From NCBI RefSeq assembly GCF_029338175.1, contig NZ_CP119862.1, forward strand, positions 4,682,839 through 4,746,838: DNA of 64,000 bases, in the 5' to 3' direction. Shown here in pieces: positions 8,142 to 17,254 of the stretch (its first letter is position 1; every line of letters begins with the position of its first letter). The DNA is from Citrobacter enshiensis. Its GTDB lineage: Bacteria > Pseudomonadota > Gammaproteobacteria > Enterobacterales > Enterobacteriaceae. The position numbers and the translations under genes are program-made. The notes under the pieces are model-generated. The model had not been told where the DNA came from. It saw nothing but the letters and a program-made list of their open reading frames with translations, and searched no databases.

Positions 8142-9284
8142 TTAGCTCTCCAGTGAGGTGTCCAGTTCGATGCTGACGCCGATTTCTTTCGCGCTCTCAT
8201 ACGGTCGAACCACAAGATAAATCTGCACCGCTTCGTTACTGGTCCAGGTGATGGTGATATCGCCGTCCTTTGGCGGCTTCACTTCCCCCGGAAATTCCAC
8301 GCCATTGATTTGACTTGAAATCGCCATTTCACGCAGCGGCTTACCGAAATAGGTTTCATGCGCGGCAATGCTGCCTGGCGTGCTGTTCAGCGAACGATCA
8401 GCAATCTTGGGGATTGCACGCAGACGGACGCGACGGGAGGCTTTATCAACCACGCGCACATTTTCAATGACCTGATAATCGCCGCCCTCAACGTCCAGGG
8501 TGCGACCGTCAGCCCAGTAGATGCCGTCATAATCGTGGTACCACATAGGCACGCTGTAGCGGTTCGCCTGCAAAGACTGCAACACGGCCAGATCAATTTC
8601 TGCTCCCGTCCCGTCTACCGGCAGGCTGTCACGCCCCAGCGCGGTGACTGCGCCGGTTGCGACGCGGGCGGGGCTGTCTGCCACTGTGACCGAACGGTTA
8701 CATAAGCGACCGGCCAGGACGCCTGGTTCGTTACCCCACAGGCGCGGGATTAGTTGCACTCCCGGCGATGCAATACCGTCCTGGAGTTCCGCCAGGCGTG
8801 TTACATAATCGGCCCATGCTTCGTCCTTTTCCGGCCCGCCAACGGCAAGGCCAAACCAGATAAAACGCCCAAAATTAGCCTGTAAGGTGATGCGCATTTC
8901 CGTCGCGCGGTTAATGGTGGCCGCGTCGGCTGTATCAAATGCCAGGAAAACCCCTTCCACTGATGCCACGCTCTGGGCCAGTTTGACCGCGTTCATCCAG
9001 TCTTCGTCTGGTTTATAACCCTCTGCGCTCGCGTCTGGTTTAGCCAGCACATGCACGTAAACAAACCAGTTCTGTCCGGCGTTATTGGCCGCTGCGGCCA
9101 CAATGCTTTTTAACAGGCTGTCTTTGTCGCCCAGGGCTTTATCCAGATCGCTGCCGGTATTCAGTGACTGGGTTTTCCCGATGTTGGTATCGCCGTAACC
9201 CACAAAGAGGATGACGCGTTCGACATCGTTCGTTGTGCCGTTGAAGCGGTTTTTCTGACTGACGTTGACTGTAGGCCAGGTCAT
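8142..9284 (-). CDS. Contractile tail sheath protein (gpFI position, DUF2586-like)
   Basis: A 380-residue protein beginning MTWPTVNVSQKNRFNGTTNDVERV. The middle section (LLKSIVAAAANNAGQNWFVYVHVLA, WMNAVKLAQSVASVEGVFLAFDT) and the C-terminal domain (GDITITWTSNEAVQIYLVVRPYESAKEIGVSIELDT) fit the HP1-type sheath family DUF2586. Contraction drives the tube through the envelope. The tube gene follows three bases downstream. Confidence 0.82.
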   Translation of the reverse strand: MTWPTVNVSQKNRFNGTTNDVERVILFVGYGDTNIGKTQSLNTGSDLDKALGDKDSLLKSIVAAAANNAGQNWFVYVHVLAKPDASAEGYKPDEDWMNAVKLAQSVASVEGVFLAFDTADAATINRATEMRITLQANFGRFIWFGLAVGGPEKDEAWADYVTRLAELQDGIASPGVQLIPRLWGNEPGVLAGRLCNRSVTVADSPARVATGAVTALGRDSLPVDGTGAEIDLAVLQSLQANRYSVPMWYHDYDGIYWADGRTLDVEGGDYQVIENVRVVDKASRRVRLRAIPKIADRSLNSTPGSIAAHETYFGKPLREMAISSQINGVEFPGEVKPPKDGDITITWTSNEAVQIYLVVRPYESAKEIGVSIELDTSLES

Positions 9285-9286
9285 CT

Positions 9287-9982
9287 TTACCCCCTGATGT
9301 TCTGCGCGTTGACATCCCAGCCGAAGCCGATAGCCTGCATTTGCCGCACAATAATTTGGTTAAATTCGTCATCGTTAACACCCAGAAAAACGCGCCCCGG
9401 AATATCAATGGTCCATGTGCGTTTTGAGGGTGTGCCTTTCAGTTTTCGAATGATTAATCCCGCCTGGGCCATGCTCATGGTTTCCATGATTTGCCTGCTG
9501 GACGGCTTAACCCATCGTTTACCCTTGCGGGTTTTGTAGCCCAGCGCCCGCAGCCGTTTGGCCTGTCGCGGTAACGCGGGCTGGTTCGCCTGCGGTTTGC
9601 GCGGTGCAGTGCTGGCTTTCATCTGGATCTGCGCGCCATCCTGCTGGACTGCGCCGACAAGGCCCGCCGCGATGGGCTTCGGTCCGTTCCGGTAGTTCCC
9701 ACCCTTGAGGTAAATTCTTACCCCCTGAATCTCCGGCATTTCCCGCACGGCCAGCAGTTTGGGCAGCCCTTTTAACATCTTCCCTTTGCCACGCTTGCGC
9801 GGCTCCCACGGCGTACCGTCCGGGGCCGCCTGCTGGCGCTGGTGACGTTTCGCCGCCGCAACAATGCCCAGCTTTGCAATACGCCACAAAAGGCGCTGGC
9901 GCTTGCGCGGGGGCAGGTCAGCTTTTGCCAGCGTTTCCCGCATTTGCTTAAGCTGTTGCTTATTCAGTTCCCCACGGATCAC
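9287..9982 (-). CDS. Tail completion / virion morphogenesis protein gpS-like
   Basis: A 231-residue, strongly basic protein (MIRGELNKQQLKQMRETLAKADLPPRKRQRLLWRIAKLGIVAAAKRHQRQQ) with the motif DGTPWEPRKRGKGKMLKGL seen in P2 gpS and Mu gpG-type proteins. These act at head-tail joining or tail terminus. It is longer than P2 gpS (about 150 residues), with an added middle part (residues about 105-150). Overlaps the R-like gene by four bases. Confidence 0.72.
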   Translation of the reverse strand: MIRGELNKQQLKQMRETLAKADLPPRKRQRLLWRIAKLGIVAAAKRHQRQQAAPDGTPWEPRKRGKGKMLKGLPKLLAVREMPEIQGVRIYLKGGNYRNGPKPIAAGLVGAVQQDGAQIQMKASTAPRKPQANQPALPRQAKRLRALGYKTRKGKRWVKPSSRQIMETMSMAQAGLIIRKLKGTPSKRTWTIDIPGRVFLGVNDDEFNQIIVRQMQAIGFGWDVNAQNIRG

Positions 9983-10455
9983 GACGCATCACCACGCTGG
10001 ACAACTAAATCCAGCTCTGTCGCTTCCCAGATTTCGGGGTTTACGATGTCCCATTTCTTACCCTTGTAGGGGATCGGTCCTTTTTCCACTTCACGCAGGA
10101 CCAGCGGATCAACCAGCGGGACAACCACATCCAGAATGCATGACCCTTCATCGTCGAATTCCGGGTCCACAGTGGGATCGGCTAACTTCAGCTCGTCGCG
10201 CAGCTCGTTGGCGAACTCATCCACCCAGGCCAGCACCAGGGCATAAATCAGCCCCGGCGAATACTTGCGGTAGGGAAAGTCATCCCACGACAAACGGGCG
10301 GTGTAGGTCAGCACCCCGATCCGGCGCTGGTTGTTTCCCAGTGCTTTGGCGCTACGTGCCAGCTCGCAATCTTCCATTGAACTGGAAAACATCTGCATGG
10401 CATCAGGCGGCAGGTTTGCCGTAATAAACGCCGTCAGGCTTTCAAGCTGACTCAT
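9979..10455 (-). CDS. Tail completion protein gpR-like
   Basis: A 158-residue acidic protein (MSQLESLTAFITANLPPDAMQMFSSSMEDCEL) between L and S, the position and size of P2 gpR, which terminates the tail tube or joins it to the head. Similarity to P2 gpR is only at the level of general pattern (LALVLAWVDEFANELRDELKL, SCILDVVVPLVDPLVLREVE). Stop-start overlaps of four bases with both neighbours point to one translationally coupled operon. Confidence 0.65.
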   Translation of the reverse strand: MSQLESLTAFITANLPPDAMQMFSSSMEDCELARSAKALGNNQRRIGVLTYTARLSWDDFPYRKYSPGLIYALVLAWVDEFANELRDELKLADPTVDPEFDDEGSCILDVVVPLVDPLVLREVEKGPIPYKGKKWDIVNPEIWEATELDLVVQRGDAS

Positions 10456-10925
10456 ATCAGATGCACCCCAACGCGTGGTTGTCGCAGCATGTTTCGCATC
10501 ACGTTGGCCGCCTCGGCCAGCAGACTGGCGCGAGTGTCCTGGCTTTCCTGCCCGGGATGCGATTCACGCCGCCCGATGGTGGCAAACTCCCCCAGTAAAT
10601 CGGCCTTTGCGCGGGCGTATACCGCCTTTTTGTACTGGGCTGTTAGCTGGGTTTCGTCGCCCATCTTTGCGCCTGGTACGTCTGCGGCTCGTTCGCAGGC
10701 TTTCGCATTCCAGTACGTCACCACCTCGGCCAGCGCGTCGTTAACTTCAGCAATGGCCGCCAGCAGGGCCACGCCTGCGGTTTCTGGCGGCAGGTCAGCA
10801 GGCAGCGTGCGCACCTTCTGAAACTCAGCCAGATCCAGATTGGGCCAGAACGCCACGCCGTTGGTGATGACAGTTGGCGTGACCGTCACCGGTTTACCGC
10901 TGATACTGAAACTTGGGCCACTCAT
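10452..10925 (-). CDS. L: Head completion/stabilisation protein gpL
   Basis: The ATG at 10925 (MSGPSFSISGKPVTVTPTVITNGVAFWPNLDLAEFQKVRTLP) has a GAGG eight bases upstream and gives 157 residues. FWPNLDLAEFQKV corresponds to the conserved start of P2 gpL (FYPDIPLAEFRKA as I recall it). gpL completes the filled head and helps tail joining. The 100-base gap to M is the only sizeable spacer in this operon and carries no feature I can name. Confidence 0.85.
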   Translation of the reverse strand: MSGPSFSISGKPVTVTPTVITNGVAFWPNLDLAEFQKVRTLPADLPPETAGVALLAAIAEVNDALAEVVTYWNAKACERAADVPGAKMGDETQLTAQYKKAVYARAKADLLGEFATIGRRESHPGQESQDTRASLLAEAANVMRNMLRQPRVGVHLI

Positions 10926-11027
10926 TGACACACCTCGGTTTTGCAATAGAAACGGGCTAACGGGTTCCACGGCCAACAACCACATGGTTGATGCCTCCCC
11001 CGCGCCCGTCCCGGCTTGCGGGAGTCG

Positions 11028-11729
11028 TTAAGGCTGGGCCAGGCCATTAATACGGGCGCGGATTTTTTCGCGCATGGTCTTAACCCCGGCATTTTTGTTG
11101 AACGCTGCCGCCTGGGCCAGCAGGGCGTCGGCCTGTTCCAGCGTGTTCACATCATCCACAGCAGTGGCACGCGGCTGCCCCTTCTCGTCGCGCAGCAGGT
11201 AAAGACCAGCGAACTTGAACCACTTCGCGTTAATGTCTTCGTGCAAACGCCACTTATCGCGGACGTTTTCAAACGTGCGGCTGAAATAAGGTTCAATGCT
11301 GTGACCGGCTTCCGCTTCGTTCGTCGCCCACTCCAGCACCGTATCGGCCACAAATGTGGGCAGGGTGCTTTTGAAGTTTTCCGGGGTTACCTGGCTTTCG
11401 CTGATTGCCACGTCGGCCCAGTCCAGCGCCTTACCCATTTCCCCCGTATCGAACAACCAGATCACGCAGTAAACCAGGGCCGGATTGGTAAAGCGGATTT
11501 CACCGGCAAGGTAAGACTCAACGGTCGGCATCCAGCGCGGCAGAAGGACATTGCGTTTCATGTCCATTCGGTCTGCACGCGTCAGGCTGCGAAGTCGTTC
11601 AACATCCTTTTCCAGATCCAGCATTTGCAGGTGGAAGCTGACCGGCGAGGCGGTCAGGGCTTCGCGCTTATCCAGCGCCTGAGCGGTTTTCACGCGTGCG
11701 CGGTGTCGCTGACACGGGGACATAGCCAT
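11028..11729 (-). CDS. M: Terminase small (endonuclease) subunit gpM
   Basis: A 233-residue protein whose start (MAMSPCQRHRARVKTAQALDKREAL) and pattern SFHLQMLDLEKDVERLRSL, KRNVLLPRWMPTVESYL, WLFDTGEMGKALDWADVAI match P2 gpM, which cuts cos DNA. The family name is misleading: the large subunit P is the ATPase and M carries the nicking activity in P2. It follows capsid gene N by three bases. Confidence 0.88.
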   Translation of the reverse strand: MAMSPCQRHRARVKTAQALDKREALTASPVSFHLQMLDLEKDVERLRSLTRADRMDMKRNVLLPRWMPTVESYLAGEIRFTNPALVYCVIWLFDTGEMGKALDWADVAISESQVTPENFKSTLPTFVADTVLEWATNEAEAGHSIEPYFSRTFENVRDKWRLHEDINAKWFKFAGLYLLRDEKGQPRATAVDDVNTLEQADALLAQAAAFNKNAGVKTMREKIRARINGLAQP

Positions 11730-11732
11730 GGT

Positions 11733-12755
11733 TTATTCGCCTCCACCCGTTGCGGGTGCGTCTGTCGCCAGGGTGACTTTGTCGAATGCCGCATACAGCT
11801 CGTCATGCTCAACGCCGTAACCTTCCATGCGCAGGTAGTTATTTTCAAAGCGCTTGCGGTCATCGTTCCACTCGGCTTTACGTTTACGCGTGCCGCCCTG
11901 GGTGTAAATGTGCAGGTTGTCCAGCGTGGTGACAATCAGACGCCCCTCCGGCATAAACGGCGGGGTGTATACGGTACGGCCAGCAATCTGACGGCCAATA
12001 AGCTGCGCGGCGACTTTCTCTGTCGGGCGATCAATCTTATTCATCATTGTGGTGGCGTCGTTACCGATAAGGTCAGCGGAAGCCAGTACAACCAGGCGCG
12101 GGTCATTACGGAATGGCTCATAAATGCAGGTATGCACCAGATCGGTGACCGCCGCATCCAGACCGATAAAGTCAGCACCTGCCGCCCCGATGGTGACGGG
12201 ATCAGAAATAATCTGCGCTGCGGAACGGTCTTTAACAATTTTGTGCCAGCCGATGTTGACGTCTTCGCCGTTCGGGTTAGCTTCCGGGTCGGTATCGTCT
12301 GCGGCACTCGTGCCGTTAAATGCAACGCGCAGCATGTCCAGCGCGAAAGATTCGTTGCTGAATGCCTGAATACGCTGGAAGAACTCCTCTTCACTGCCCG
12401 CATTAGCCCAGACAACCAGCAGGGAGTAAGGCAGATACGAACCGGAATCCGTTTCAACCAGTTTGTATTCATTACCGTTCACGCCCAGGGCGCGAGAGAA
12501 ACGACCGTCTTTTTTACGCCCGGTGTAAATACCCGGCTTACCGGTGCTGACCACCTGGCCGGTGATCTGGTCCACATCCAGCACGTTTGGCAGCAGGCGC
12601 AGGAACTCAGAACTTTGCAGCAGGGCATTGCGCAGCTGGGTTTCTTTCGGATTGGTCAGCGAGAAGTAACGCGACGTGTCCACCTGGCCGTTGGCTTTCG
12701 CCAGACCTGCGGCAAACTTACGCAGCATCTGCTCTGCTTTTGGGGTTAATTGCAT
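11733..12755 (-). CDS. N: Major capsid protein gpN
   Basis: A 340-residue P2-family (HK97 fold) capsid protein. Visible family features are the N-arm with QLRNALLQSSEFLRLLPNVLDVDQI, the GRFSRALGVNGNEYKLVETDSGSYLPYSLL stretch, NIGWHKIVKDRS and the C-terminal NNYLRMEGYGVEHDELYAAFDKV. P2 N is processed at its N-terminus by the gpO protease; a similar cut here is likely but the site is not obvious. Located between O and M as in P2. Confidence 0.93.
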   Translation of the reverse strand: MQLTPKAEQMLRKFAAGLAKANGQVDTSRYFSLTNPKETQLRNALLQSSEFLRLLPNVLDVDQITGQVVSTGKPGIYTGRKKDGRFSRALGVNGNEYKLVETDSGSYLPYSLLVVWANAGSEEEFFQRIQAFSNESFALDMLRVAFNGTSAADDTDPEANPNGEDVNIGWHKIVKDRSAAQIISDPVTIGAAGADFIGLDAAVTDLVHTCIYEPFRNDPRLVVLASADLIGNDATTMMNKIDRPTEKVAAQLIGRQIAGRTVYTPPFMPEGRLIVTTLDNLHIYTQGGTRKRKAEWNDDRKRFENNYLRMEGYGVEHDELYAAFDKVTLATDAPATGGGE

Positions 12756-12783
12756 AATCTTTTATTCCTGAAAAGAATGGCTG

Positions 12784-13836
12784 TTAAACAAACTCGAACG
12801 GTTCTTTGCTGCCGCCTGGTGCATTGCCTGGGCGGCGCGTACTGCCGTTTTCCATCGCTGACAACTTGGTCAGGACGGTAGTCAGTTGCGTGGTGAGGTT
12901 GTCCATCTGGTTGCCTGCGGGCTGGCGACGGGCGGAAAACTCACGGCGACGGCTGGCGCGTGGGCGCTTCGCAGGTGTCACGTTGAATGACTTCATGACT
13001 TTTGCTAGGTTGGCTTTAGCTGCGCTGAACTCTTCCGCTTTGACTTCGTCTTCCGGGTTTTCGATAACGTCCTGCGCCAGCTCGGCCACGTCGTCAGCAG
13101 CGTCAGCAATCTGGGCGGCAACATCCGCCACCACATCGGCAGCCTGTTCCGGTGTATCAACCGTGTCGGCGTCACCCGCTGCGGCGTCTTTCCCGCTTTT
13201 AAGCAGATCCAGCATTTGCTGAATAAGTGCTTTTAACTCTTCCATTTTTTGTTCCTCGCCCTCGTTGGGCTTATCAGTGTTAGGCTCTGGTGTTGGCGTA
13301 AACTCTTTGCTGGTCGAAAACAGGCGCGACCAGAAAGAATCTTTTTTATTCGTCTGCAAATTGCCCAGGCTGAACGTTTCAAGATTTCCGCGCTCCGCGT
13401 CTTTTTCCTCTCCAGCCAAAACGAATTTAAGTTTTTCAGTCCCCAGACTCGCCGGAATATCTGTTACCGCCAGCCCGAAAAGATATTCACGACCGCTACC
13501 TGCAAAGTCAGTGACAAATTCGGCTGAAGTAAATAACTTTTGCCCCATACGATTGGCATCAATTAAAAATTGATTCGGGATTAACTGGGCATATAACTTC
13601 GTGACGTCATCTTCCGTTTCCACTTTCAGTGCATCCACTTCCCCCAGATTGCAGGTAAATTCACGCTCGCCGATATCGTATTGCGGATGGTGAGGCCATA
13701 TCATGGCCGTGTAGGTTTTGCGGGTGTAGGTTTCTGCCGCATCAATCAACCATTGCGGTTCAATGGTGCGACCGTCCACGGCCTGTCCAGACGTGGCAAT
13801 ACATAACCAATCAGTACGGTAATGAGATTGCGGCAT
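12784..13836 (-). CDS. O: Capsid scaffolding protein with serine protease domain gpO
   Basis: A 350-residue protein. Residues 1-165 form the protease; Asp21 (AVDGRTI), His49/His50 (IWPHHPQY) and Ser104 (LFTSAEFV) line up with the D-H-S triad known for P2 gpO. Residues about 200-350 are acidic then helical and basic, with an alanine-rich coiled region (EQAADVVADVAAQIADAADDVAELAQDV), the scaffold that is degraded during maturation. The protein is longer than P2 O (about 284). Divergent from P. Confidence 0.88.
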   Translation of the reverse strand: MPQSHYRTDWLCIATSGQAVDGRTIEPQWLIDAAETYTRKTYTAMIWPHHPQYDIGEREFTCNLGEVDALKVETEDDVTKLYAQLIPNQFLIDANRMGQKLFTSAEFVTDFAGSGREYLFGLAVTDIPASLGTEKLKFVLAGEEKDAERGNLETFSLGNLQTNKKDSFWSRLFSTSKEFTPTPEPNTDKPNEGEEQKMEELKALIQQMLDLLKSGKDAAAGDADTVDTPEQAADVVADVAAQIADAADDVAELAQDVIENPEDEVKAEEFSAAKANLAKVMKSFNVTPAKRPRASRRREFSARRQPAGNQMDNLTTQLTTVLTKLSAMENGSTRRPGNAPGGSKEPFEFV

Positions 13837-14013
13837 AGCTGACCTTCATTGATGAATATTAATAGCGATAATTCGTTCGTGATGGTCAGTATTACTAATT
13901 GATTAAAATGGCGCGACCGCTTTATTTCTTATGTATTCGGTTATAAATGGTTAGCCACCTTTTACCGATATTTAATTATCAATTCTGCAAAATAATCCCG
14001 CCATAATAACCGC
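13837..14013. promoter_or_regulatory. Divergent late promoter region for O-N-M-L and P-Q
   Basis: The 177-base gap between the divergent O and P starts is AT-rich and must hold both late promoters, as in P2. I looked for the P2 Ogr box (TGT-N12-ACA) and found no convincing copy; TGT at 13932-13934 lacks the partner. Interrupted GGTC/GACC and CGGT/ACCG arms are visible but weak. The activator used here may recognise a different site. Confidence 0.55.
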
Positions 14014-15825
14014 ATGGCTAAATATTCCGATGAATTAAAAGAAGCGGCCCGCACGCTTTATATTAAAAGCTGGTCGCCGAAAGATATCGCGCAGGAACTG
14101 AATATTCCACCGCGTACAATTTACCACTGGGCTGACGCCGGGGAGTGGGCATCACTGCTGCCTGTTGAATCGGTGGAAAATGTCATTGCCCGCCGTATCG
14201 ACCAACTCTCCCGCCGCGAGAAAAAAACAGCGCTGGAACTGGAGGAACTGCGCGATCTGATTGCCCATCATGTGAAGCTCATGGCGCAGCGCAACAAGCA
14301 CGCCGAAAAACTGGCAGAAATACAGGCCCAGAAAGCGGCTTATGATGGTGAAGGGTACTGCCTCAGCAGCGCAGGCGGGGAACCAGGGGAAAGAAAGCGC
14401 CGGTATAAGAAAAACGACGTTTCCGGGCTGACGCCGGAAATGCTCGATACATGGGCGCGGGAACATCTCTTCGAGTACCAGCTGCACTGCCGCGAACATA
14501 AAGGCGAAGACTGGCGCTTCATTCTGAAAAGCCGCCAGGTTGGCATGACCTATTATTTCGCCTGGGAGGCATTCGAAGACGCCGTCATTACCGGTGACAA
14601 CCAGGTCTTTTTCTCCGCAAGCCGCGCCCAGTCGGAAATCTTCCGCGAATACATTGTCCAGATTGCCCAAAATCATTTTGGCGTCACGTTGACGGGTAAA
14701 AATATCCGCCTCAGTAATGGTGCAATACTGCGCTTTTTGTCCACGAACGCCAGCACCGCGCAGGGCTTCAACGGCCACCTGTATGGCGATGAGGTTTTCT
14801 GGATCCCGAAATTCACGCGCCTGCACGAAGTTGCCAGCGCAATGGCAACGCATAATAAATACCGCACGACCTACTTTTCAACGCCCAGCGCTAAAACGCA
14901 CCAGGCTTATCCGGTATGGACTGGCGAAGCCTGGCGCGGGGACGACCCGAAACGCAAAGGGGTGGCGTTCCCAAAAGAAAGCGAAATGCGCAAAGGCATT
15001 CTCTGCCCGGACCAGATCTGGCGCTACATCATCACGATGGAAGACGCCATCGAAGGCGGCCTCGGTGCGCTTGTTGATATTGAACGGCTGCGCAATAAGT
15101 ACAGTCCGACCGCGTTTGCCATGCTCTACATGTGCCAGTTTGTTGACAGTAAAGACGCGGTGTTCAAGTTCTCCGCGCTTATTTGCTGCGAAGTGGACCG
15201 GGCCACATGGGGCGACTTTGATCTGACCGCTGCGCGTCCCTTCGGCAATCGCGAAGTATGGGCAGGCTTTGACCCGTCCCGTTCCGGCGACAACTCCACC
15301 TTTGTGTTAATCGCGCCCCCAATCGAGGACGGCGAGCGCTTCCGCGTGCTGGCCGTCTGGCAATGGCAGGGCTTTAACTTCAGCTGGCAGGCTGACCAGA
15401 TAAAGCAGCTTATGCGCCGCTTTAACATTACCTACATAGGGATCGATACAACCGGCATTGGCAAGGGTGTTTATGACCTGGTCAGCAAATTTGCACCGCG
15501 TGAAGCCACCCCCATTCTTTACAGCGTCGAAAGTAAAAACCGCCTGGTGATGAAGATGATCGACGTCGTCGAACGTAAGCGTATCGAATGGGCAAAAGAC
15601 GCCATAGACGAAACGAACAAAGAGCGCGTCGAAATCCCAGCCAGCTTTATGGCTATCCGTCGCACCACAACCAACAGCGGCAACGCGCTGACGTTTGTTG
15701 CTGAACGTTCAGACGCGACCGGCCACGCGGATGTTTTCTTCGCTATCTCGCACGCCGTAATTAACGAACCTATCGATCACGAATATGACCGCCCATCGGG
15801 CTGGCACTTTGGGAACGCAGCATGA
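14014..15825 (+). CDS. P: Terminase large subunit (ATPase) gpP
   Basis: A 603-residue packaging motor. The N-terminal 45 residues are a helix-turn-helix (SPKDIAQELNIPPRTIYHWADAGEW). The ATPase P-loop is the atypical phage form LKSRQVGMTYYF (residues about 171-182); Walker B is in LYGDEVFWI (about 256-264). The nuclease half shows FDPSRSGDNSTFVL and YIGIDTTGIGKGVYDLV. ATG at 14014. Ends four bases into the portal gene, so P and Q are coupled. Confidence 0.95.
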   Translation: MAKYSDELKEAARTLYIKSWSPKDIAQELNIPPRTIYHWADAGEWASLLPVESVENVIARRIDQLSRREKKTALELEELRDLIAHHVKLMAQRNKHAEKLAEIQAQKAAYDGEGYCLSSAGGEPGERKRRYKKNDVSGLTPEMLDTWAREHLFEYQLHCREHKGEDWRFILKSRQVGMTYYFAWEAFEDAVITGDNQVFFSASRAQSEIFREYIVQIAQNHFGVTLTGKNIRLSNGAILRFLSTNASTAQGFNGHLYGDEVFWIPKFTRLHEVASAMATHNKYRTTYFSTPSAKTHQAYPVWTGEAWRGDDPKRKGVAFPKESEMRKGILCPDQIWRYIITMEDAIEGGLGALVDIERLRNKYSPTAFAMLYMCQFVDSKDAVFKFSALICCEVDRATWGDFDLTAARPFGNREVWAGFDPSRSGDNSTFVLIAPPIEDGERFRVLAVWQWQGFNFSWQADQIKQLMRRFNITYIGIDTTGIGKGVYDLVSKFAPREATPILYSVESKNRLVMKMIDVVERKRIEWAKDAIDETNKERVEIPASFMAIRRTTTNSGNALTFVAERSDATGHADVFFAISHAVINEPIDHEYDRPSGWHFGNAA

Positions 15826-16883
15826 CAAAGAAACAGCGTAAAAATAAAAAATTCAGGTCCATGACCGGCAGCAATGCTGAAACCTTCACGCCAGGACGTG
15901 GAAGCGTGATCACCTTTGGCGAACCAGAACCCATCCTGACGACCGGCACGGATTATCACAATATCTGGTATGACAATGAATATGACCACTGGCGACTCCC
16001 AATTGATCGCCTGGCGCTGGCCCAGTTGCCGAACCTTAACGGCCAGCACGGCGGGGTACTGTATGCACGACGCAATATGGTGGCCGGTGGCTATATCGGC
16101 GGCGGCCTGACGCCGGACCAGGTCGAACAGGCTGTCTTTGATTACCTGCTGTTTGGTGACGTCGCTATCCTGAAAATTCGTAACGTATTCGGTGATGTGA
16201 TCGACCTGCTGCCGCTGCCGTCGCTGTACCTGCGTTGCCGGAAAGACGGCTCTTTTGCTATTTTGCAGGAAGGGCCGGCGCTTATCTATGACCCAGAAGA
16301 CATCGTCTTCTTTAAAATGTACGACCCGCGCCAGCAGGTTTATGGGCTGCCTGACTATATCGGCGGCATCCATTCGGTGTTACTCAACAGTGAGGCAACC
16401 ATCTTCCGACGCCGTTACTACAACAACGGGGCGCACATGGGCTTTATCCTCTATACCAGCGATCCGAATCTCACGCTGGAAATGGAAAACGAAATCAAAG
16501 ACAAGATCGCCCAGTCCAAAGGGCTGGGTAACTTCCGCAATATGTTTATCAACATCCCGAAGGGCGACCCGGAAGGGGTTAAAATCCTGCCGGTGGGCGA
16601 AGTCAGCGCAAAGGATGAATTTGCCAACATCAAAGGGATCACCGCACAGGACATCTTTACCGCCCATCGCTTCCCCGCAGGCCTGGCGGGTATCATCCCG
16701 ACTAATGGCGCGGTAATGGGCAACCCGGAAACGGCCCGCACAACCTATCGCAAGGATGAAGTTATCCCGCTACAGCGCAAACTAATGAACGGGGTCAATA
16801 ATGACCCGGAGATTCCCCCACATTTGCACCTGAATTTTGATGTGGAAATTCCGGCAATTACCGCCGAAAGGGGCGAAAAATGA
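15822..16883 (+). CDS. Q: Portal protein gpQ
   Basis: A 353-residue PBSX/P2-type portal (P2 Q is 344). Typical stretches are FGEPEPILTTG, YYNNGAHMGFILYTSDPNLT, GNFRNMFINIPKGDPEGVKILPVGEVSAKDEFANIKGITAQDIFTAHRFPAGLAGI. It forms the ring at the packaging vertex through which DNA enters. Its stop overlaps the start of the Ogr-like gene (ATGA). Confidence 0.94.
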   Translation: MTKKQRKNKKFRSMTGSNAETFTPGRGSVITFGEPEPILTTGTDYHNIWYDNEYDHWRLPIDRLALAQLPNLNGQHGGVLYARRNMVAGGYIGGGLTPDQVEQAVFDYLLFGDVAILKIRNVFGDVIDLLPLPSLYLRCRKDGSFAILQEGPALIYDPEDIVFFKMYDPRQQVYGLPDYIGGIHSVLLNSEATIFRRRYYNNGAHMGFILYTSDPNLTLEMENEIKDKIAQSKGLGNFRNMFINIPKGDPEGVKILPVGEVSAKDEFANIKGITAQDIFTAHRFPAGLAGIIPTNGAVMGNPETARTTYRKDEVIPLQRKLMNGVNNDPEIPPHLHLNFDVEIPAITAERGEK

Positions 16884-17206
16884 ACGTAATTAAGATAAAA
16901 TCATCCCCATTGTTAGCAATGGCGTGCGGGATGGTAAACATGCGAGTTTTTAAAATTAAATGTCCTGAATGCGGCTCACCGGCCATCATTCGTAAATCTG
17001 ACTGGAAAGATAAGAAACTGGCGGATTTATATTGCGCGTGCAGTGAAGTTGAATGCGGTCACACATTTGTATTTAACGCCTCGTTTTCTCACACCCTCAG
17101 CCCCAGCGGGCTGACAGGTAACAAACTGGTTAAATTCCTGATTGACCGGCTCAAGCCTGAGGAGAAACAAATGGCTTTAGATTTATTAAATCAACATGCT
17201 TTTTAA
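16880..17206 (+). CDS. Ogr/Delta-type zinc-finger late activator
   Basis: From ATG 16880, which overlaps the Q stop and has AAGGGG about seven bases upstream, the product is 108 residues; an internal ATG at 16940 would give 88. The zinc-binding pattern CPECGSPAIIRKSDW ... CSEVECGHTFVFNASFSHTLSPSG is that of Ogr, Delta and B proteins, which activate P2/P4 late promoters. In P2 ogr lies next to att after D; here it is coupled to P-Q. The tail IDRLKPEEKQMALDLLNQHAF is extra compared with P2 Ogr (72 residues). Confidence 0.8.
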   Translation: MNVIKIKSSPLLAMACGMVNMRVFKIKCPECGSPAIIRKSDWKDKKLADLYCACSEVECGHTFVFNASFSHTLSPSGLTGNKLVKFLIDRLKPEEKQMALDLLNQHAF

Positions 17207-17213
17207 TAAAAAT

Positions 17214-17234
17214 GCCTCCCGCTGTTTGGGAGGC
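17214..17234 (-). terminator. Terminator downstream of the cargo gene
   Basis: A perfect seven-base stem GCCTCCC/GGGAGGC with a seven-base loop. Read leftward it is followed by ATTTTTATT, so it best serves the leftward cargo gene that ends at 17255; it may also stop P-Q-ogr transcription less efficiently. Confidence 0.8.
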
Positions 17235-17254
17235 GATTTGGCTATGTTATGTAA

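Noticed and set aside
11016-12749. A 577-codon open frame on the plus strand opposite the M and N genes
   Set aside because: It is exactly antisense to two well-recognised phage genes, has an odd cysteine- and arginine-rich composition and no ribosome site. It is a by-product of codon bias.
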